From Algoriphagus sp. AK58 (GTDB lineage Bacteria; Bacteroidota; Bacteroidia; Cytophagales; Cyclobacteriaceae), in NCBI RefSeq assembly GCF_014324365.1, contig NZ_QEIG01000003.1:149143-213142 (forward strand): a DNA stretch of 64,000 bases, read 5' to 3'. Below are positions 41,635 to 51,314 of the stretch, piece after piece. Each line of letters begins with the position of its first letter. Within the stretch, counting starts at the first letter, position 1. The notes under the pieces are model-generated. The model did not search any database, was not told the DNA's origin, and saw only the letters and a list, made by a program, of their open reading frames with translations. Both the position numbers and the translations under genes were made by a program.

Positions 41635-43044
41635 CTAAGCCGCCTTGAGAGTGACAGGTTTTGGATTAGTAATCAAGCTATACTCCCTTATGCTATAGCC
41701 AATCATCCACCAAGTGACCCATGCCACATAGGTATACATCTCCGCATTGGCGGTGAAAAGCGGCAGAAGCATTCCCACTTTGGTCACCGCACCCACAAAA
41801 GCAATTCGAGCTGTCATGGTTTTATCCGTCCGATAAAATACCCTAAGACTTAAAATCACCCCAGTAGCTAGCGTCAAGATGTATAATAGCATCCCCAACC
41901 ACCCCAACTGCACACCATAAATCAGAAACTGATTTTCACCCCCGACCCGTAAATCTTCCTCTACACTTCCGGCATTTCCGCTCATGGCCAATCCTATCCC
42001 CAGCGGATTGGCGATCATGGAATCCAATGCCAAAAGCCACTCCACGACGTGCCCAATGCTGGAGGTATTTTCAAAAGTCAAGGTATCGATGACAAAAAAG
42101 TAAAAGTCATCTGAAGCCAAAAACACCACATAAAAACCAAACCCAATCAAGGCCAAAAATCCAACTCCAATCAATTTGTACAGTCGAAAAACCAAGGCCA
42201 CAAAGAAAATCATCACAAAAAAAGCCCCGAATGCGGCCCTTGAGGCAGAGAAAATCAAGCTTCCTATGGAACAGGCCATGACTAGGAGATAAACCCAGCT
42301 CTCTTCTTTTTTGGAGGTCAAAAACCAAATCAATCCGGCTGAAAAACCCATCAAAACTGAACTCGCCATTTCCAATGGATCAGAAAAAAAGCTCGCCAGT
42401 CGCTTGCTCACTGCTTGGGTTTCAAAAGTCCAGGTCAATCCGAAATTTCCGGTCGGGTCGATGTCATTGATGGCTTGGTTATAGAGTGCGTATCCGGAAA
42501 ATTGCTGCAAATGCGCTCCAAGAAGGAAGCTTTCTATACAGTTGACCAAGAAAGCTCCAATCGCGATGGCAAAAATGAGGGTAAATAGATTTTTGACCTT
42601 TAAATCAGTCATGCTGGTGTTTCTTCCTAAAAAATAGACCAATCCGGGGATCAGCATGGTTTTATAATAGAGGGCTTTGCCCAAAAATGAAACTTCTCCC
42701 AAGGGTAAAAACACATAAATGAATCCCAATCCCAATAATCCCAACATCATCCAGTCGGTAGAATGCAGCCGTAAAGGATAATCGAACACCCTTTTTTGAT
42801 AAAAAAGCCAAACCAAGACCGCGACCAAGACTACGATTTCCTTCAAAATCTGAAATATGGCTACCACTTCCTCCGAACGGGTGGCAAGGTAAATCACACT
42901 CAGACTGATAATGTAAAACGGAAGAAAAGCTGCCAAGAAAAAGATAAAATGACTCCAATTCCCCTTAAAAACCATCTCTTGGATGATCCAAAGAAACCCA
43001 CCTCCCACCAACAGGGCGATGATCAGGAAAAAAATCAAGGCCAT
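41635..43044 (-). CDS. O-antigen ligase/polymerase-like membrane protein (Wzy type)
   Basis: 469 residues from the ATG at 43044. A longer in-frame start at 43146 would bury 34 residues in the upstream GT2 gene, so the shorter form is preferred. About 11-12 hydrophobic helices with a periplasmic loop holding PTGNFGLTWTFETQAVSKRLASFFSDPLE and FSASRAAFGAFFVM, then VGGENQFLIYGVQLGWLG, the Wzy/WaaL pattern. Polymerises repeat units or ligates them. Part of the EPS cluster, with a 10-nt overlap with GT2. Confidence 0.75.
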   Translation of the reverse strand: MALIFFLIIALLVGGGFLWIIQEMVFKGNWSHFIFFLAAFLPFYIISLSVIYLATRSEEVVAIFQILKEIVVLVAVLVWLFYQKRVFDYPLRLHSTDWMMLGLLGLGFIYVFLPLGEVSFLGKALYYKTMLIPGLVYFLGRNTSMTDLKVKNLFTLIFAIAIGAFLVNCIESFLLGAHLQQFSGYALYNQAINDIDPTGNFGLTWTFETQAVSKRLASFFSDPLEMASSVLMGFSAGLIWFLTSKKEESWVYLLVMACSIGSLIFSASRAAFGAFFVMIFFVALVFRLYKLIGVGFLALIGFGFYVVFLASDDFYFFVIDTLTFENTSSIGHVVEWLLALDSMIANPLGIGLAMSGNAGSVEEDLRVGGENQFLIYGVQLGWLGMLLYILTLATGVILSLRVFYRTDKTMTARIAFVGAVTKVGMLLPLFTANAEMYTYVAWVTWWMIGYSIREYSLITNPKPVTLKAA

Positions 43045-43958
43045 TTTTCCGCGGATTTTAAAGGTTGAAACATCCCGTCTCGAACTCCCTTCATCACCGC
43101 TTTCAGCTTTTGGAATCTTCCTCTTACCAGAAAATAGCCCATCCAAAGCAAAAATCGGAGCAGATGGTAAGGAAATCCTGTCCAGATCCCCAGTTGACGA
43201 ATCAGGAAAAACTGGTTTCTGACATGGTAATAAAACACCTTTGGACTAAGAATTCCCTCGGAATGCTTCTTTTTGGAGGAAGCACCGGCCTCATGATAAA
43301 TCACCGCTTTCTCGGCCAACCCAATTCCATATCCAGCTTTTTTGATTCTGAGAGACCACTCTACGTCCTCGAAGTAGGTAAAATACTGTTCATTGAGCAA
43401 TCCGGCTTTCAACAAGGCCTCTCTGGTCAGCAGCATACAGCATCCGGTAGCCCAGTCTAATTCCCTCTTCGAAAACCGATAATCCGCTAGAGGCTCCTGA
43501 TCTCCCAAGGTAATGGCTCTTCCCAAAGAGGTGAGCCATTTTCCTCCGGCACTCCAGATCTTCCTCTTATCATGCAGAAAAAGAATCAAAGGCTGAACCA
43601 CCCCGTATTCTGTATTCTTGGCGAGTTTAAGAAGCATTTCTCCCAAAAAATCGGGCTCCACTTCCGTGTCATTATTCAGCAGGAGTACATGAGAATACCC
43701 CTGATCCAATGCAAATCGAATTCCGACATTGTTACCTCCTGCAAAGCCTAAATTGGACCTATTTTCAATCAAATGGATTTCCGGAAAGGCTTTTTTGAGA
43801 AGAGGTCCTTCCTGATTTTTTGAGCCATTATCGACAAGGATTATTTTGAAATCAGGGTAATCCACCCTTCTCAAGGAGGAAAGACAGGCCTGTGTAAATT
43901 CCAGGCCGTTCCAGTTGACCAAAATGATCGCAACCGATGCCTCAGAAGTAAAAGCCAT
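43035..43958 (-). CDS. GT2-family glycosyltransferase
   Basis: 307 residues, GT-A fold: VAIILVNWNGLEFTQACLSSL, FKIILVDNGSKNQEG, RSNLGFAGGNNVGIRFAL, the metal DxD-equivalent LLNNDTEVEPDFLGEM, and GCCMLLTREALLKAGLLNE followed by FEDVEWSLRIKKAG (the ED catalytic site). Rhamnosyltransferase-type (RfbN/WbbL-like). Its start overlaps the flippase gene by 17 nt and its end overlaps the polymerase gene. Confidence 0.92.
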   Translation of the reverse strand: MAFTSEASVAIILVNWNGLEFTQACLSSLRRVDYPDFKIILVDNGSKNQEGPLLKKAFPEIHLIENRSNLGFAGGNNVGIRFALDQGYSHVLLLNNDTEVEPDFLGEMLLKLAKNTEYGVVQPLILFLHDKRKIWSAGGKWLTSLGRAITLGDQEPLADYRFSKRELDWATGCCMLLTREALLKAGLLNEQYFTYFEDVEWSLRIKKAGYGIGLAEKAVIYHEAGASSKKKHSEGILSPKVFYYHVRNQFFLIRQLGIWTGFPYHLLRFLLWMGYFLVRGRFQKLKAVMKGVRDGMFQPLKSAEKWP

Positions 43959-45234
43959 GCAAGAGATCTTTTTTATGACGGTACAAAAGGAAAAGACAAA
44001 TCAGAAAAACCACGATTTCTGTGGAAATAATACCAATGCACAAACCTACTCCGCCCATCAGACCGGTAAGGTAGGCCGAAATGGCAACCATATAGAGGCA
44101 CAGCATCCAACTTGCCCTAAACAGCAATTCCTTCAAATCGGCTACTAGCATCATGGTGACATTGGCCACGTTGATACAAGCCAAAAAAGGAATGAAAGCG
44201 AGGAGTTTAAGATAAATGACGGATTCCTGCATTTGTCCACGGGATAAAATCTGGATAATCCATGGTGCTGCCAAAAAAGCTCCAGTGCTAATCACCGCTC
44301 CTCCCAGCAAGACTCGGAAATACACTTTCCTCAAAAAAGTGAAAAATGCAGGCGGATCCAAATGATAAAGCTTGGAGGCATTGGGGAAAACTGCCTGAAT
44401 GATCAAGGCAGGAAAAAGCCTCAGTACCATGACCACACGTTCTGCCAGACTGTACATCCCCAAAGTCTCAGCGGAGGAGAAAAAACTTAGGATAATCAAT
44501 CCTCCATTGATGGAGATATGACTGGCCAGATTACTGAAAAACAACAAGACATTGTCCTTAAGATTCTTCAAAATGGAAGAAAACTGGGGCCGATAAAATC
44601 GGATTCCCATAAAGCCATGGATGTATCCCAGCAAAGTAAGGTTGATTCCCAGGCCAAAAAAACCCATCAGAAAATTAACCCATTTGCTCTGTTCAGGCTT
44701 TTGAATAAATAAGACGATACCCATCAAAAAGAGGAGTTTGGAAAAAATATTGGCAATGGATACCAGTTTCATTTTTTCCATTCCCTGAAAAAACCATAAC
44801 GGCAAGGTGGCTTCTGAGAAAAGCAATAGCACCGAAAAGACCAAAATCATCCGGTACTCAGGAAAAAGATTGAACCCAAAAGCACCAATCAGAATCAAAA
44901 CCGTAGCTAGGGCAGCCAGGAGAATTTTTGCAGAAAATACATTGGACACCACATGAGACAGCGCTTCCCGGTCAGTTTGCCGGATTGCAACCTCCCTCGG
45001 GGAGCTCAGATTGAATCCAAATCCTACCAGAATATTCAACAGGATGATGACGGATAGGGCCAGATTGACCAATCCAAATTGGTCTGTGCCGATGCTCTGG
45101 ATGAGTAAGGGCATAGAAATGATCGAAATCAGCACATTGGAGGACTGAATAATCGCCAGAAAAAGGAAGTTCTGGATGGACTTATTCCGGATAAAATTCC
45201 CTATTGGGATCAACAGATTCAGTTTTTCAAACAT
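43942..45234 (-). CDS. Oligosaccharide flippase (Wzx, polysaccharide_synt type)
   Basis: 430 residues with 12-14 predicted membrane helices, starting IRNKSIQNFLFLAIIQSSNVLISII. Typical elements: MPLLIQSIGTDQFGLVNLALSVI, FNLSSPREVAIRQTDR, LPLWFFQGMEKMKLVSIANIFSK. Should carry lipid-linked repeat units across the inner membrane. Precedes GT2; 13 nt separate it from the Wzz-like gene. Confidence 0.87.
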   Translation of the reverse strand: MFEKLNLLIPIGNFIRNKSIQNFLFLAIIQSSNVLISIISMPLLIQSIGTDQFGLVNLALSVIILLNILVGFGFNLSSPREVAIRQTDREALSHVVSNVFSAKILLAALATVLILIGAFGFNLFPEYRMILVFSVLLLFSEATLPLWFFQGMEKMKLVSIANIFSKLLFLMGIVLFIQKPEQSKWVNFLMGFFGLGINLTLLGYIHGFMGIRFYRPQFSSILKNLKDNVLLFFSNLASHISINGGLIILSFFSSAETLGMYSLAERVVMVLRLFPALIIQAVFPNASKLYHLDPPAFFTFLRKVYFRVLLGGAVISTGAFLAAPWIIQILSRGQMQESVIYLKLLAFIPFLACINVANVTMMLVADLKELLFRASWMLCLYMVAISAYLTGLMGGVGLCIGIISTEIVVFLICLFLLYRHKKDLLHGFYF

Positions 45235-45247
45235 GGCAGCTCAGGGT

Positions 45248-46321
45248 TTAGCTTTCCTGCACATGCTTCTGATACAGTCGCCGGAAATAAAGAAAAAACA
45301 AAACCAAAAGACCGGTAATCACTGCACCCAACACCATTCCTTTGACCAATCGGATTTCGGATCTTTTAAGCGGAAACCTAGGAGAATCGATGATTTGGAT
45401 CAAGGGGGAGTTATTACGGTGATTGACCTTGGCAATTTCCAGGTTTTTGACAATTTCCTGATAGACAGCCGCAGTGGCTTGTACGTCTATTTGACGCTTT
45501 CGGCTTTCCACAGTGGCTGAGGTGAGCAGCGGGTTGGCATTGGGCACTCTATCCTGAGCCGATGCGTAGGCACCTATGCTTTCGTCCAAAATTGCCCTCA
45601 CCGAATCCGCCTGAGTTTGAAGAATACTCAGGTTTTCTCCTGTTTTCTTGGTTTTGGTTTCGAAATAAAAGGTGTTGACTTTGTTGACCAAGGTCTCGTT
45701 AAACACCTTGGCAAAAGGTTCATCCTTGGAAGAAATGGTCACTTGGATGATACTCAATTTCCGGTCAGGCTTAGCTACAACAAGTTGTTTCTCTCGGATC
45801 AGTTTGGCGACTTCTTTGACTACAGAATCTTGAGTAACGCTGAAGCTTTCTCGTGGGATCGAAAAATCCAACCTAGAGAAATCCACTTTGGAGGACCATT
45901 TTTCATCCAGTTTTTCGAATTTGACAAATCGGTCAATCAATGACTCCTGTTCATCAAAAGGACTCAAGAGTGTTTCCCCCAGCATTCGGTCGGAGCGATA
46001 CAATTCCATGATGTTGTCCCCCTGAAAAAGGCCACTGGTACTTCCCAAGGAACCTAAATTTACTCCTACCAGCGAAGCCAAGCCGGACATCTGACCCAAT
46101 CCAGGCCCATCTCCTTCTTCAAGTACGAAGGAGGTTTCTGCATGGAATACCGGCTTTTTCAACTGAGAAACCAAAGCGCCCAAACCCATTCCGATTACTC
46201 CCGAAAGCAGCATCACTTTCCATTTGGAGACAAAAAAAGCCAACCACTCGCGTAGGTTTAGCATCACTTCGCGAAGGGTAAACTGATTGTCCGAAAAATG
46301 CTTATTCTCTGTCATTGCCAA
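45248..46321 (-). CDS. Wzz-type polysaccharide co-polymerase (chain-length determinant)
   Basis: 357 residues: an N-terminal membrane helix after LREWLAFFVSKWKVMLLSGVIGM, a large periplasmic alpha/beta domain with coiled coil (about 200-300: LSILQTQADSVRAILDESIG), and a C-terminal helix VLGAVITGLLVLFFLYF preceded by the Pro-rich IIDSPRFPLKRSEIRLVKG. No tyrosine-kinase domain. Regulates polymer length with the adjacent Wza-like protein; overlaps it by 10 nt. Confidence 0.88.
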   Translation of the reverse strand: MAMTENKHFSDNQFTLREVMLNLREWLAFFVSKWKVMLLSGVIGMGLGALVSQLKKPVFHAETSFVLEEGDGPGLGQMSGLASLVGVNLGSLGSTSGLFQGDNIMELYRSDRMLGETLLSPFDEQESLIDRFVKFEKLDEKWSSKVDFSRLDFSIPRESFSVTQDSVVKEVAKLIREKQLVVAKPDRKLSIIQVTISSKDEPFAKVFNETLVNKVNTFYFETKTKKTGENLSILQTQADSVRAILDESIGAYASAQDRVPNANPLLTSATVESRKRQIDVQATAAVYQEIVKNLEIAKVNHRNNSPLIQIIDSPRFPLKRSEIRLVKGMVLGAVITGLLVLFFLYFRRLYQKHVQES

Positions 46322-48900
46322 TTGATTTGCGAAAGCACCAAAGCCAATGTAGCCAAACCTGTAGTTACGCCCACCACATCCCCAAGTCTCAGAGGAATTT
46401 TAGGCCCTTTGGTAGGCACAATTACTTCAGCACCGGGCTCTACGGGAGGAAATGCTTTAATGCCAAGTATGCTTCTGGTTCGCTTCACAGCACCGTTGGC
46501 ATAGACTACATATGTTTGCTTGCGGTTTGCCCTGCGCTCAAAACCACCGGCTCCGTTGATGAAATATTTCAGGCCACGGCCTTGTTCATGACGAAGCGTA
46601 GTTGGATACACCACGTCTCCTCTCATTCGGACAGTCTGAAGCAATTTTGGAACAGTAAGAATATCGCCTTCTTCCAAAATCAAATCTTCTTCAGAACCCG
46701 GATTGGCCAGGATTTTTTCCAAATTGATTGCCACTGCCTCTGATTCCTTGATTTTCACGGCAAATCCCGGTGTTTCCGATGCAATTTGATCTAAGGATTC
46801 CCTTTTGGCATTAGACAGCAAAGTATCCACCGGACTGACTTTTTCCTTGGGAAGATCTCTGAAAAGCCGTTGCAAAAGCTCTTCCTGAGCCTCTGAATTG
46901 TTTGGATCCTCCATGAGTCGCATTCTAAGGGCCTCCAGGTTTCGCTGTCTACGGATTTGCTCGGATTCAGTGTTGAAAAATTCGGTTCGGCGGATCAAGG
47001 TTGCCCCTTTGGAATAAGCAAACTGGTTTAGACCACCCGCTCTTTTGACTAAATCAGAAATTCGGTCTACGCTGGTCTGGATGGCAAAAATTCCGGGAGA
47101 ATTGACCTGACCTTCCACGGCAACAAGTCTTTGCATATTGAAATTTGCCCGCTTTCTCACAATTACTTGGTCGAATGGCTGTAGTGAAATCGCTTCGGGA
47201 TTAAAAGAAAGGTCTGGATTGACGGTAGTTGCTATAATATCCGCAAGTGTTCCCAAGTCTGAATCTTCCAGCCTTCGCGCGATTTCAATTTCTCTGGTGT
47301 TGGCAGATTCCTGAAGTCCTCCTGCCAGTAGAATCAGTTCTTCCGGAGTCATCCCCTCAGAAAAAGGATAGGTTCCAGGCCGTTTTACTTCTCCTAAAAT
47401 CTGAACATAACGTTCGTTTTGGATATCATAAATGCTGGAAATCCTCACCACATCTTCCCGTTTCAGCACAAGGTCAGGCTGTGATCCGTCCAAAATTGAT
47501 TTGAGGTTTACTTCAATCACTTCCGAACTCAGATCTTCTTTGGTTCTAAGAATGCTGGCACGCTGAGTATAGGCATCACCTTTTAGTCCTTCTGCATTTT
47601 TGATCAGTTGGGAAAGAGTCATTCCTTCAGTCAAGGCGAATGTTCCCTGGCGGAAAACCGCTCCCTTGATCTGGACACGGTTTGCGTACCGGTTTAGGAT
47701 ACGACCCACGTTGATTTCATCGCCACCTTTGAGGATAAACATCCCAAACTGGTTTTGGAATACATCGGAAACAGACCGTTGATTTCCGGTGATTCTTGAA
47801 ATGGAAATTCGATCTTTGAATGCCAAGTCGGTAAATCCTCCGGCATATCTCAGCAAGTCATCCAAGGTATCCTCACCTTTGACTTCAAAAGTAAGCGGGC
47901 GCTTTACTTCACCGGTCACTTTCACTCGAGACAAAAATGGCTGTATCAACAATACATCCTGATCCTGTAACTGCACATCTAGATTGGCCGTGCCATTAAT
48001 CAACAGGTCGTAAACATCTATTTCTGCAAATTGCTTGTTGTTGCGCATCAGCTTGATGGCACGCAAAGTTCCATTCTCATTGGGGCCTCCTGCAGCATAC
48101 AAAGCATTAAATACCGTGGAAAAAGCGCTCAGAGTGAATGTACCTGGCAGTCTCACTTCTCCGAGAATGTGTACTTTGATAGTGCGCACATTTCCCAATG
48201 TCACCTGAAGGAAAGTGTTGGGATTAGATCCTTGGAGCCCGGTGTAAAACCTTGATACCCGGTTTTTGATTATTCCTGTAGCCTCTTCTATGGTTTTTCC
48301 TGAGACAGAAATAGAACCAATATTATCCAAAAGGATAAAGCCATCAGGATTTACAGTAGCCTCATAATATTTTTCAGACTGACCGTAAATATCCACATAG
48401 ATCAGATCTCCAGGGCCCAAAATGTAGCTTTTTGGAGTGGCTTGATTGAGGCTGGGTTCAAAACTGAGTCTCCTGTTTTTCTGAAAAAATAGGTTACTCC
48501 CGAAAATCAGGTTATCGACAGGTTGGGTTTCAGCCAACTCCTGAGTCTGTGTCAATCCTCGGGTAATGTCATTTAAGTCGAGCTGTGTTCTGGGGTCACG
48601 TCTAGAAACATTGGAAGAGCGGGAACTAGCAGAACCAAGATTAAGGGTTTCGATCCTGTTTCTCAGTTTTTCCACTTCGGCAGAGGGCATCCCACGCATC
48701 TGTGCCATTTGAAGAAAATCAGTGGTACTTAATCCTGCTTCCTGAGCCCTTTTGATCAATTCTTCAATCTGATCATCGCTGAGTTCGTCTACTTTGATGG
48801 AAGTAATATCTGTATTCTGCTGACCAATAACCTCAGGCTGGACCAGGGCCAGGAAGGAAAGTAATGCAAAAAAGTACCTGATTCTTTTGAATAAAATCAT
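46312..48900 (-). CDS. Polysaccharide export protein with six SLBB domains (Wza-like)
   Basis: 862 residues. Signal peptide ends near VIGQ; there is no lipobox Cys. After a disordered N-terminal segment, the Poly_export domain starts SYILGPGDLIYVDIYGQSE (about 155-173). Six SLBB repeats follow, each marked by V-x-x-G-x-V-x-x-P/Q-G/T: VHILGEVRLPGTF, VKVTGEVKRPLTF, VQIKGAVFRQGTF, VQILGEVKRPGTY, VAVEGQVNSPGIF and VRMRGDVVYPTTL. A hydrophobic tail (GVTTGLATLALVLSQINW) may be a membrane helix. Outer-membrane export channel for the EPS; longer than the 380-residue E. coli Wza, as usual in Bacteroidota. First gene of the export segment. Confidence 0.9.
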   Translation of the reverse strand: MILFKRIRYFFALLSFLALVQPEVIGQQNTDITSIKVDELSDDQIEELIKRAQEAGLSTTDFLQMAQMRGMPSAEVEKLRNRIETLNLGSASSRSSNVSRRDPRTQLDLNDITRGLTQTQELAETQPVDNLIFGSNLFFQKNRRLSFEPSLNQATPKSYILGPGDLIYVDIYGQSEKYYEATVNPDGFILLDNIGSISVSGKTIEEATGIIKNRVSRFYTGLQGSNPNTFLQVTLGNVRTIKVHILGEVRLPGTFTLSAFSTVFNALYAAGGPNENGTLRAIKLMRNNKQFAEIDVYDLLINGTANLDVQLQDQDVLLIQPFLSRVKVTGEVKRPLTFEVKGEDTLDDLLRYAGGFTDLAFKDRISISRITGNQRSVSDVFQNQFGMFILKGGDEINVGRILNRYANRVQIKGAVFRQGTFALTEGMTLSQLIKNAEGLKGDAYTQRASILRTKEDLSSEVIEVNLKSILDGSQPDLVLKREDVVRISSIYDIQNERYVQILGEVKRPGTYPFSEGMTPEELILLAGGLQESANTREIEIARRLEDSDLGTLADIIATTVNPDLSFNPEAISLQPFDQVIVRKRANFNMQRLVAVEGQVNSPGIFAIQTSVDRISDLVKRAGGLNQFAYSKGATLIRRTEFFNTESEQIRRQRNLEALRMRLMEDPNNSEAQEELLQRLFRDLPKEKVSPVDTLLSNAKRESLDQIASETPGFAVKIKESEAVAINLEKILANPGSEEDLILEEGDILTVPKLLQTVRMRGDVVYPTTLRHEQGRGLKYFINGAGGFERRANRKQTYVVYANGAVKRTRSILGIKAFPPVEPGAEVIVPTKGPKIPLRLGDVVGVTTGLATLALVLSQINWQ

Positions 48901-48970
48901 GAGTTAAAGAGAGTTCCGGGGAATTAAGGGTATTCTGATCGATAAAAATCCATCTATTTATTAATTCTAC

Positions 48971-48990
48971 CAAATCTGAGTCCAGATTTG
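48971..48990. terminator. 8-bp hairpin after the radical SAM gene
   Basis: caaatctg (48971-48978) and cagatttg (48983-48990) form a perfect stem with a 4-nt loop. On the minus strand it lies 17 nt beyond the radical SAM stop and about 70 nt before the Wza-like gene start. No U tract, so it may be weak or serve in regulation. Confidence 0.4.
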
Positions 48991-49006
48991 AAGAGGAGGA
49001 AAGGGC

Positions 49007-50011
49007 TTATTCGGTACAATTTTTACAAATTTCGATTTGGCTACGGTCTAGTAAAAGCTGGGTTCTAAAGGACCGGTATCCCTGTGAATTCCATATTTCT
49101 GTAAGGGGCTTTTCTTTTAGATCTCCCATCACATGTTGCGCATCCTTGTCAAAGCAGCAAGGAACTACTTTTCCGTCCCAAGTCACCACAGCACCCTGCC
49201 ACATTCTCCAACATTTGTTTTCGATTTGTTTCTTGAGCTTCCATTTTCCTGTACCGTCAGGAATATACCTAGAATAGCCCAATTCGGAGGGGATCAATTC
49301 CGAGCCATTTTCGAAGTCATAGATTTGGGTGGTTTTCATCTGAAGCTCATCTACGCCGATTTCCTTTGCCCAATCCTTCAATCTTGGTATCTGATGTTCA
49401 TTTTGTCCGGTGACAAGGAATTGAAGAATGACTCTTGGAAACTTTCGCCCTTCTTCATTTCGCTTTTCGAGCAATAGTCTCAATCCCTTTTTGACCTTTT
49501 CCAAGCTGCCTCCCACCCGATATTTTTCATAAATCTCCTGGGAAATTCCATCCATGGAGACAATGAGTTGCTTTAGGCCTGATGCCAGGATTTCGGAGAC
49601 GTTTTTTTCATTCAGGTAATGGGCATTGGTAGAGGTGGAGGTAAAAATTCGTTTTTCGTCCGCATACTTGACCAAGTCCAAAAATCCTGGATGCAGAAAT
49701 GGCTCTCCTTGGAAATACAAGTGCAACCACGTCAAGTTGCCTGCGGATTGGTCAATTACTTTTTTGTACAGTGAGGACTCGAGCATGCCGGTAGGCCGGG
49801 TAAACGATCGCAGTCCGGATGGACACTCCGGACATCTCAAGTTGCAGCTGGTAGTCGGTTCAATGCTCAGCGTAGTAGGCAATCCCCACATTGTTGGCCT
49901 TTTGAAAAGCCTACTCCTATAAAAAGAGAGGGACAACTTAATCAAGTTGATTGATTTCCTGACCGTCAAATAAGAAATCCAGGCTTTAAATGTGATCCAT
50001 TGGTTTTTCAC
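49007..50011 (-). CDS. Radical SAM/SPASM-domain protein
   Basis: 334 residues. The [4Fe-4S]-binding CxxxCxxC is C56, C60 and C63 in TSCNLRCPEC, followed by YFQGEPFLHPGF (GGEP-like motif) and TSTNAHYL (motif strand). A C-terminal SPASM domain with CWRMWQGAVVTWDGKVVPCC and ICKNC (about 265-332) holds additional cluster ligands. Such proteins modify peptides or small molecules; in a polysaccharide locus this could modify a sugar. Substrate unknown. Confidence 0.88.
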   Translation of the reverse strand: MKNQWITFKAWISYLTVRKSINLIKLSLSFYRSRLFKRPTMWGLPTTLSIEPTTSCNLRCPECPSGLRSFTRPTGMLESSLYKKVIDQSAGNLTWLHLYFQGEPFLHPGFLDLVKYADEKRIFTSTSTNAHYLNEKNVSEILASGLKQLIVSMDGISQEIYEKYRVGGSLEKVKKGLRLLLEKRNEEGRKFPRVILQFLVTGQNEHQIPRLKDWAKEIGVDELQMKTTQIYDFENGSELIPSELGYSRYIPDGTGKWKLKKQIENKCWRMWQGAVVTWDGKVVPCCFDKDAQHVMGDLKEKPLTEIWNSQGYRSFRTQLLLDRSQIEICKNCTE

Positions 50012-50035
50012 AACGGAAATAAGGAAGTAAATGCG

Positions 50036-50063
50036 AAAAAGCCACCTCGGAGGGCGGCTTTTT
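50036..50063. terminator. Terminator between radical SAM and fasciclin genes
   Basis: aaaaagcc with ggcttttt form the outer stem and cctc with gagg the inner stem, an intrinsic terminator for minus-strand transcription of the fasciclin gene, 25 bp after its stop. Confidence 0.75.
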
Positions 50064-50087
50064 CGTTAGTGTATCTGCTTATTGAGA

Positions 50088-51050
50088 TTATTCTTCATCA
50101 GATGGAAGCAAAACCTGGTCAATGGGATGGATGACCCCATTGATGCCATGGATATTTAAACTCTCCGCCAGCAATCCGCTTTCATTGATTCTGAGATTAG
50201 CCAAATCCACTCGCAACGTTTGACCTTCCAAAAGGGTAGGTAAGGTCGCGTCCTGTCTCAAATCCTGAGAAAAAGCTCTCGATGGTACCACATGATAAAG
50301 AAGGACATCAGTAAGAATTTCCAAAGGAATTTCGTCCACACTACTTACCCCCAAATCGGTAAACAATTGCTGAAATGCAGCATCCGTAGGGGCGAAAACG
50401 GTAAGATTATCTGAAAAATCTCCATTCACTGCATCTACCAAATCCGCTCGTGAGAGCGCTGCTACCAACTGGGTAAATTCCGGTGTTGTGCTTTGTGAGG
50501 CCTGGATGGCGATTTCAGCAATCGTATTTATCGGAGCTGTTAGGACATAATCTACCACATGGATCACTCCATTACTAGCCTGCACGTCTGTCTGGATCAC
50601 TCTGCTTTTGCCGTTTATCCATATTGCCCCATTGGGGTCCACACTGACGAAAAACGGCTGACCCGAATTGGTTTCCACAGCTCCCTGCTGAATATCGCTA
50701 GACAGTGCTCTGCCATTCACCAAATGGTAGTTGAGAATACCCTCCAATTGGGGGTTGGATAAAAGGTCCTGTGCCGAAATGCCCTGATCCCCCAAAAAGG
50801 TATTGAAAGCCTCATCATTTGGAGCAAAAACAGTCACCGGACCAGAGGTAGCCAAAGCATTGGTCAATCCAGCTTGGTCTACTGCCGTTACCAATGTGCT
50901 AAACGAAGGATTGGAAGAGGCGATTTCCAATACATTTTGAGAAGGTACATCCGGTGAGTCGTCATTGTTGCATGAGCTTAGACCTAAGGCCATGAATGCC
51001 CCCGACAAAGTCAACCATCTCGTGGTTTTAAATAAGGTGTTTGTGTTCAT
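50088..51050 (-). CDS. Fasciclin-domain lipoprotein (two FAS1 domains)
   Basis: 320 residues. Lipobox Cys27 (ALGLSSCNNDDSPD); the acidic residues after the Cys resemble the surface-export signal of Bacteroidota lipoproteins. Two tandem FAS1 domains, about 45-170 and 175-318, each with the H1 block (GPVTVFAPNDEAFNTF; LTVFAPTDAAFQQL), the YH motif (LNYHLVNGRAL; LLYHVVPSRAF) and the H2 block (ASNGVIHVVDYVL; GINGVIHPIDQVL). Such proteins mediate adhesion or bind matrix. It interrupts the EPS locus and may function with the polymer. Confidence 0.92.
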   Translation of the reverse strand: MNTNTLFKTTRWLTLSGAFMALGLSSCNNDDSPDVPSQNVLEIASSNPSFSTLVTAVDQAGLTNALATSGPVTVFAPNDEAFNTFLGDQGISAQDLLSNPQLEGILNYHLVNGRALSSDIQQGAVETNSGQPFFVSVDPNGAIWINGKSRVIQTDVQASNGVIHVVDYVLTAPINTIAEIAIQASQSTTPEFTQLVAALSRADLVDAVNGDFSDNLTVFAPTDAAFQQLFTDLGVSSVDEIPLEILTDVLLYHVVPSRAFSQDLRQDATLPTLLEGQTLRVDLANLRINESGLLAESLNIHGINGVIHPIDQVLLPSDEE

Positions 51051-51161
51051 GATAGGTAATATTTGGTTAGTCAGGGATTCCGGATCAAAAACCGATCGAA
51101 AAAGAAAAGGATCTTTTTAATACGGGGTTCTTGGCGATACAACTGAGGATGTACCGATATG

Positions 51162-51224
51162 TAAACAAAACGAACAGCTGAATTAAGAAAGTAATCGAAC
51201 TGGATCTAAACAAAACGACCAGCT
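51162..51224. repeat. Pair of 18-bp direct repeats in the fasciclin-gldB intergenic region
   Basis: taaacaaaacgaacagct at 51162-51179 recurs at 51207-51224 with one change (taaacaaaacgaccagct). The two copies are 45 bp apart start to start and lie in the 292-bp divergent region, so they may be operator sites for the fasciclin gene or gldB. The rest of the region holds no ORF. Confidence 0.6.
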
Positions 51225-51314
51225 CAGTCAAAATCGGAAAACTGAGGAAAAATGTGGTTATTTTGGGGCAATTTGGGTGTTTTTTGCAAAGAATGAGCGT
51301 TTAGAATGTTTGGT

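Noticed and set aside
43045..43146. Longer N-terminus of the polymerase gene
   Set aside because: It would lie completely inside the GT2 gene and has no hydrophobic or conserved features; the ATG at 43044 fits the operon spacing better.
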